Of a stretch of DNA of 18,425 bases, positions 15,302 to 18,425 are shown piece by piece. The notes under the pieces are model-generated. The model saw only the letters and a list, made by a program, of their open reading frames with translations, was not told the DNA's origin and ran no database searches. Source of the DNA: Lachnospiraceae bacterium UBA2864 (GTDB taxonomy: Bacteria > Bacillota > Clostridia > Lachnospirales > Lachnospiraceae); the NCBI GenBank assembly GCA_002350525.1, contig DEFA01000052.1, positions 78,462 to 96,886 on the forward strand, given 5' to 3'. A program made the translations under genes and the position numbers. Position 1 is the stretch's first letter, and each line of letters begins with the position of its first letter.

Positions 15302-15305
15302 AGCT

Positions 15306-15521
15306 ATGAAACATATTTTCAAAGTTCAACATACACAATCGATTCATCATACAAACGGAATGGTAGGTTCCTGGACTGATTGGGATCTGACGGAACTCGG
15401 CAGGATTCAGGCAGATCATACCGGAATTAAAGAGGTAAAAATGCTAGTATCGGAAATCCCCAATAACAGCTTGACGAAAGAAATCAAAGAAATAGTTGAT
15501 ATTGCAGTAAAGCGACAATAA
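15306..15521 (+). pseudogene. Truncated histidine phosphatase (phosphoglycerate-mutase-like) gene
   Basis: 71 aa with a good ribosome site (AAGGA, 7 bases). The first 40 residues read as the N-terminus of a histidine-phosphatase protein: VQHTQSIHHTNGMVGSWTDW then DLTELGRIQA, with the RHG signature altered to QHT. Residues 41-71 (ending SLTKEIKEIVDIAVKRQ) do not continue the fold and may be the rejoined 3' end of the same or another gene. Family members are about 190-220 aa and need a second histidine that is missing here. It follows the GNAT gene by 4 bases and ends at a strong terminator, so it is the last, decayed gene of that operon. Confidence 0.6.
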
Positions 15522-15546
15522 CTAAATATATAAAACGTATTAATCA

Positions 15547-15576
15547 GGAATTGCGTGAATATGCAATTCCTTTTTT
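15547..15576 (+). terminator. Rho-independent terminator
   Basis: GGAATTGC and GCAATTCC form a perfect 8-bp stem with an 8-nt loop, followed directly by TTTTTT. It closes the GNAT operon. Confidence 0.9.
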
Positions 15577-15601
15577 AATTGCGAAAAGAAAGGAGAACAC
15601 C

Positions 15602-15846
15602 ATGGCATTCATTGAATCACATGAATATAAGGGTGAAGCAATTGAAATGACATTGACCTGTAAGGAACTGTCTCTCTCGTTAAAGAAGTCCCGATACTTG
15701 CTGAAGGTTATATCGTAGACAACTGTGAAAAGGCTATCAATTTAATCGGCGAAGAACTTAATCGATGTGACAGAGAGTATGTTGCAGTACTTAATCTTGC
15801 ATCTGATCTTAAACCGATTAAGTATTATAGTTTAAAGAAGAATTAA
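15602..15846 (+). pseudogene. JAB/RadC-like gene, frameshifted and 3'-truncated
   Basis: ATG 15602 has AAAGGAG 6-7 bases upstream and opens a frame (MAFIESHEYKGEAIEMTL) that stops at TAG 15716-15718. The continuation is in another frame: VKEVPILAEGYIVDNCEKAI, then NLIGEELNRCDREYVAVLNL and ASDLKPI, ending at TAA 15844. Removing one CT from the TCTCTCTC run at 15671-15678 joins the two parts into one 80-codon frame. DREYVAVLNL-SD-KPI is the entry of the JAB (RadC-like) domain found in Lachnospiraceae accessory proteins; the remaining roughly 80-100 residues, including the metal-binding HxH, are absent. So the gene has two lesions. Confidence 0.6.
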
Positions 15847-15887
15847 AGAATCGGCAAAGATTAACGAATTACAGAATGATAGTATAT

Positions 15888-15922
15888 GTGACAGTAGAGA
15901 CATTTCTCTGCTGTCACTTTTT
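15888..15922 (+). terminator. Rho-independent terminator
   Basis: GTGACAGTAGAGA pairs with TCTCTGCTGTCAC over 13 bp with one wobble; the loop is CATT and TTTTT follows. It lies downstream of the broken JAB-like gene and upstream of the S41 protease gene. Confidence 0.9.
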
Positions 15923-15967
15923 ATTCTTTGAGGAAGCCAAAACTATACTATTGAGGAGATGAGAATT

Positions 15968-17695
15968 ATGAAGGTATTATATGGTCTTATCTATGAGATG
16001 AACGTTACTATGCAGTTTATGTATATATTTTTGCCGAGTGCGATAACATTTCTGTTTATACTGCATCATTTTATGAAAGAACATAGGAAAATCTGGGCAG
16101 GGCTTACGCTCATACCGTTAATCGTCTATATAATCTTTATGTCTCAGGTATATTATAAGGGCGATAAGGAGCTTACGATTGAAAGATATACAATATTCGG
16201 CGTTATTTCGCTATTCATAGCTCTCTGGGGACTCGCGGTATTACTTAAAAGATCATTTGTTGCATATGGAGTTATAATAAGTGTATTTTCAACAGTGCTT
16301 CTTTTAATTGAGATCGTACTGATATGGGCGGTTCTTTTAAGGCCGAATGTTGGAAATTATTCGAAGCTTGGATGGACCGATTCCTTCAGCTGTGCGATCG
16401 ATTATATGGAACAGGAATATGTACTAAACGATTGGAAGCAGATTGACTATGACATGCTTCGGGATAAGTACATACCGCGGATGCAGGAGATTGAAAAAAG
16501 CGGTGATGAAAATGCGTATATTCAGCTGCTTTACGAATTCACAAATGAATTTCACGACGGACATGTCAGCGTTCGCGGTGATCTTCCGACTCGCCGTACA
16601 GCTATATCCCGGCTCGCCGGAAATGACTTCGGTCTCTCAATGTTCCGATGTTCAACCGATGAAGTGATAGCGGTTCTGGTTGACGAGGAGAGCGTTTGCG
16701 CAGAGTACGGAATTCATGACGGAACGTTCATTACAAAATGGAATGGAATCCCTGTGGACGAGGCTGCCGAAAATGCTCTATGTCTTGATGCTTCATATGA
16801 GTTTAAAACCTGGGAAAATATACATATAGCTCAGCCTATATTTCTTGCAGGCCAAGGTGGAGATGAGGTTGAAGTATCTTTCATAAATGATGATGGTACC
16901 GAAAGGACTGTAACACTTACAGCAAACGGAAGTTATTATAATCGAAGAACTGCAGCGCTTGACATCATTTTCGATACAAATGTGATTCAAGGTGAGAATT
17001 ATTCTAATCGTATAATTAACGAAAATATCGGATATATTAGGATTAAAGAAGAGGAGTATTCAATCGATCCATGGTTCAATACGAAATGTACGCTGGCATG
17101 TTTTTCAAATGAAATATACGAAGATCTGTACAGGCGTATTGAGGCAATGAAAAGAGAAGGCGTTGACAGGATCATACTCGATCTCAGAAATAATAACGGT
17201 GGTTATGGATTTGAGTCCAGAACGGTCGCATCACTTTTTGTAGATGGTGATATTCCATATAAATTACAATTTGATAAGGATGGAAAAGTGATTGATGCAT
17301 CTAATGCAAAGCCTATCGAGAATCAGGGCCCATTCAGTGATATTAGGGTTGTTGTTCTGGTAAATGGTGAAACCTGCAGTGCAGGTGAGAGTATGACGAA
17401 CTATCTGTCTAAAGGACAAAATGTCACTATCATGGGCAGTACTTCTACGTGGGGAGCATGTCAGGCGACGGGAGGGTCGGTAATCCTCACGGACAGTAAA
17501 TATTCAATCATATTTCCAATCATTCCAGAAACAGATGAAAACGGCCTGCCTGAAGTAGATGTAGGTGCAGATTATCATACACGTATTGAGATGGATTACA
17601 TGATAGATTACGATCCGGACGAGGCGGTAAAGTTGTTTGAAAATCCTGAACATGACTATGTACTTGAAGAAGCGATTGTTTACCTTTTGCACTAA
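15968..17695 (+). CDS. S41-family peptidase with four N-terminal TM segments and PDZ-like domain
   Basis: 575 aa. Four TM segments (about 15-35, 43-63, 74-93, 98-124) precede a large domain predicted to lie outside the cell. Residues 137-210 resemble the helical region before the protease (FTNEFHDGHVSV is the typical S41 HDGH motif, 191-202). A PDZ-like segment spans about 222-320 (CAEYGIHDGTFITKWNGIPV). The catalytic core has IGYIRIKEEEYS (354-365), ILDLRNNNGGYG (403-414) and VVVLVNGETCSAGES (461-475), with S471 as nucleophile and E474 nearby, followed by GSTSTWGACQATGG (490-503). The CtpA-type lysine is not obvious, so catalysis may follow the tricorn-like Ser-Glu form. ATG 15968 is chosen because GAGGAG lies 9 bases upstream; ATG 15959 would touch it. 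Likely a surface-facing processing or stress protease; target unknown. Confidence 0.85.
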   Translation: MKVLYGLIYEMNVTMQFMYIFLPSAITFLFILHHFMKEHRKIWAGLTLIPLIVYIIFMSQVYYKGDKELTIERYTIFGVISLFIALWGLAVLLKRSFVAYGVIISVFSTVLLLIEIVLIWAVLLRPNVGNYSKLGWTDSFSCAIDYMEQEYVLNDWKQIDYDMLRDKYIPRMQEIEKSGDENAYIQLLYEFTNEFHDGHVSVRGDLPTRRTAISRLAGNDFGLSMFRCSTDEVIAVLVDEESVCAEYGIHDGTFITKWNGIPVDEAAENALCLDASYEFKTWENIHIAQPIFLAGQGGDEVEVSFINDDGTERTVTLTANGSYYNRRTAALDIIFDTNVIQGENYSNRIINENIGYIRIKEEEYSIDPWFNTKCTLACFSNEIYEDLYRRIEAMKREGVDRIILDLRNNNGGYGFESRTVASLFVDGDIPYKLQFDKDGKVIDASNAKPIENQGPFSDIRVVVLVNGETCSAGESMTNYLSKGQNVTIMGSTSTWGACQATGGSVILTDSKYSIIFPIIPETDENGLPEVDVGADYHTRIEMDYMIDYDPDEAVKLFENPEHDYVLEEAIVYLLH

Positions 17696-17700
17696 TCCTA

Positions 17701-17749
17701 ACCTCCATGATTAAAAAAGTGGATATAAACTAACCGCGACCATGGAGGT
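17701..17749. repeat. Inverted repeat with SD-like 3' arm
   Basis: ACCTCCATG (17701-17709) and CATGGAGGT (17741-17749) are perfect 9-bp complements 31 nt apart, starting 6 bases after the S41 stop. No T run follows. The right arm contains GGAGG but no intact gene starts after it. The rest of the 17696-17856 spacer shows no recognisable gene. Confidence 0.6.
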
Positions 17750-17856
17750 AAACGAGCAAAATAGAAGTACTTGTATGACGATGAAATAGATGATAATATT
17801 TTCATGGCAGTAGTATTACATTTGTATCATATAAGTCTTGATATTTCATATAGTAT

Positions 17857-18330
17857 TTGCTGAAGATGGTTCATGTCGCTCAATGTGAAATGTTCTATGA
17901 GCAGAGCTATTACACTCCGTCTGAAGAAGGGTTTATGGTCTTTGATACGAAGTTAGGTAAAATCGGGATTGTTGTGTGCTTTGATCGCCACTATCCTGAG
18001 AGCATTCGTACGGAAGTTCTACGCGGTGCGGAGCTGATTATTGTCCCTACAGCAAATACTAAGTCAGAGCCCTCTGATGTGTTTCAATGGGAGATAAAGG
18101 TTCAAGCATTCCAAAACAGTGTCAATGTAGCAATGTGCAACAGAGTTGGAGTGGAAGGGAGCATGGAGTTCTCCGGCGAGTCGCTAGTTGTTGGCTTTGA
18201 TGGCGAGACGATTAAAATTGCGGGAGATCAGGAAGAGTTAATGCTGGCAGAGGTGAATCTTTCCGGAGCGACCCTAAAGCGTCACCAACGGCCATACACA
18301 TCTCTTCGAAGAACGGATCTGTATGAGTGA
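17857..18330 (+). pseudogene. 5'-truncated carbon-nitrogen hydrolase (nitrilase superfamily)
   Basis: About 155 residues, the C-terminal half of a nitrilase-superfamily amidase. Visible are KMVHVAQCEMFYEQSYYTP (the segment carrying the catalytic lysine, then a glutamate), GKIGIVVCFDRHYPES with the nucleophile cysteine, RGAELIIVPTAN, and the late block MCNRVGVEG then F-GES and a basic C-terminus. It most resembles N-carbamoylputrescine amidase/beta-ureidopropionase types. The N-terminal 110-120 residues with the catalytic glutamate are missing, a TAG lies 6 bases upstream in frame (17851-17853), and neither TTG 17857 nor ATG 17866 has a ribosome site. Base use (more C/G at third positions) differs from neighbours, suggesting separate origin. 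Confidence 0.7.
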
Positions 18331-18379
18331 AGATATAGTTTGAGGCCAAGAAAAAAACATGATATTCAACGGAGAAGGC

Positions 18380-18410
18380 AATAAGTCTTGGGATGACTTA
18401 TTTCAGTTTT
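18380..18410 (+). terminator. Hairpin terminator after the nitrilase fragment
   Basis: AATAAGTC and GACTTATT form a perfect 8-bp stem with the loop TTGGGAT, followed by TCAGTTTT. The tail is only moderately T-rich. Confidence 0.6.
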
Positions 18411-18425
18411 ATAGACGATGACAAA

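Noticed and set aside
18359..18421. 20-codon frame MIFNGEGNKSWDDLFQFYRR near the right edge
   Set aside because: It overlaps the terminator hairpin, has a poorly spaced SD and no family resemblance.

Overview
The window looks like part of a low-GC Firmicutes chromosome, most likely a Lachnospiraceae of the Butyrivibrio/Pseudobutyrivibrio type. This is inferred from the AT-rich DNA, strong GGAGG-type ribosome sites, U-tailed hairpin terminators, a lipoprotein with a Thr-Glu-Ala linker, a 7TM/NarL-type signalling operon, and an esterase that from memory closely resembles the feruloyl esterase Est1E of Butyrivibrio proteoclasticus. No search could be run. No rRNA, tRNA, CRISPR array, transposase or phage module was seen, and no intergenic stretch exceeds about 300 bases once the broken genes are counted.

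Layout. Positions 1-1283 hold an upstream terminator, a small membrane protein and an MgtC/SapB membrane protein. A convergent APH-fold sugar kinase (1318-2268, minus) ends against mgtC at a 33-bp tandem duplication. Divergent from the kinase is a run of plus-strand genes: a U32-like cysteine-rich protein (2400), an Est1E-like esterase (3369) coupled to a CmpB-type membrane protein (4124), a DUF6348-like gene split by an in-frame amber codon (4712-5878), a DUF3592-like membrane protein (5972), and a HEAT-repeat lipoprotein (6585) with three stop-containing 18-bp repeats at its end and a strong terminator.

The best-defined functional unit is the three-gene overlapping operon at 8008-11484. It encodes a multi-TM/PAS sensor protein whose kinase core looks degenerate, a second membrane protein with an intact HDxxG box and GHKL ATPase, and a NarL/LuxR response regulator. 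It reads as a sensor split between two subunits.

From 11477 on, the region is accessory and partly decayed: an internally deleted alpha/beta hydrolase (11719), a membrane-anchored hydrolase overlapping a membrane-anchored XRE regulator (12421-14300), a multi-domain GNAT fusion (14354), a truncated histidine phosphatase (15306), a frameshifted and truncated JAB/RadC-like gene (15602), a membrane-embedded S41 protease (15968) and a 5'-truncated nitrilase (17857).

A theme not explained by the genes is that three inverted repeats (6510-6576, 12363-12413, 17701-17749) have a 3' arm containing a Shine-Dalgarno sequence. The one at 12363 is followed by an A and six U residues directly abutting the start codon, as expected for an attenuator. 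No complete novel system is proven; the split sensor kinase and the RBS-covering hairpins are the best candidates for follow-up.
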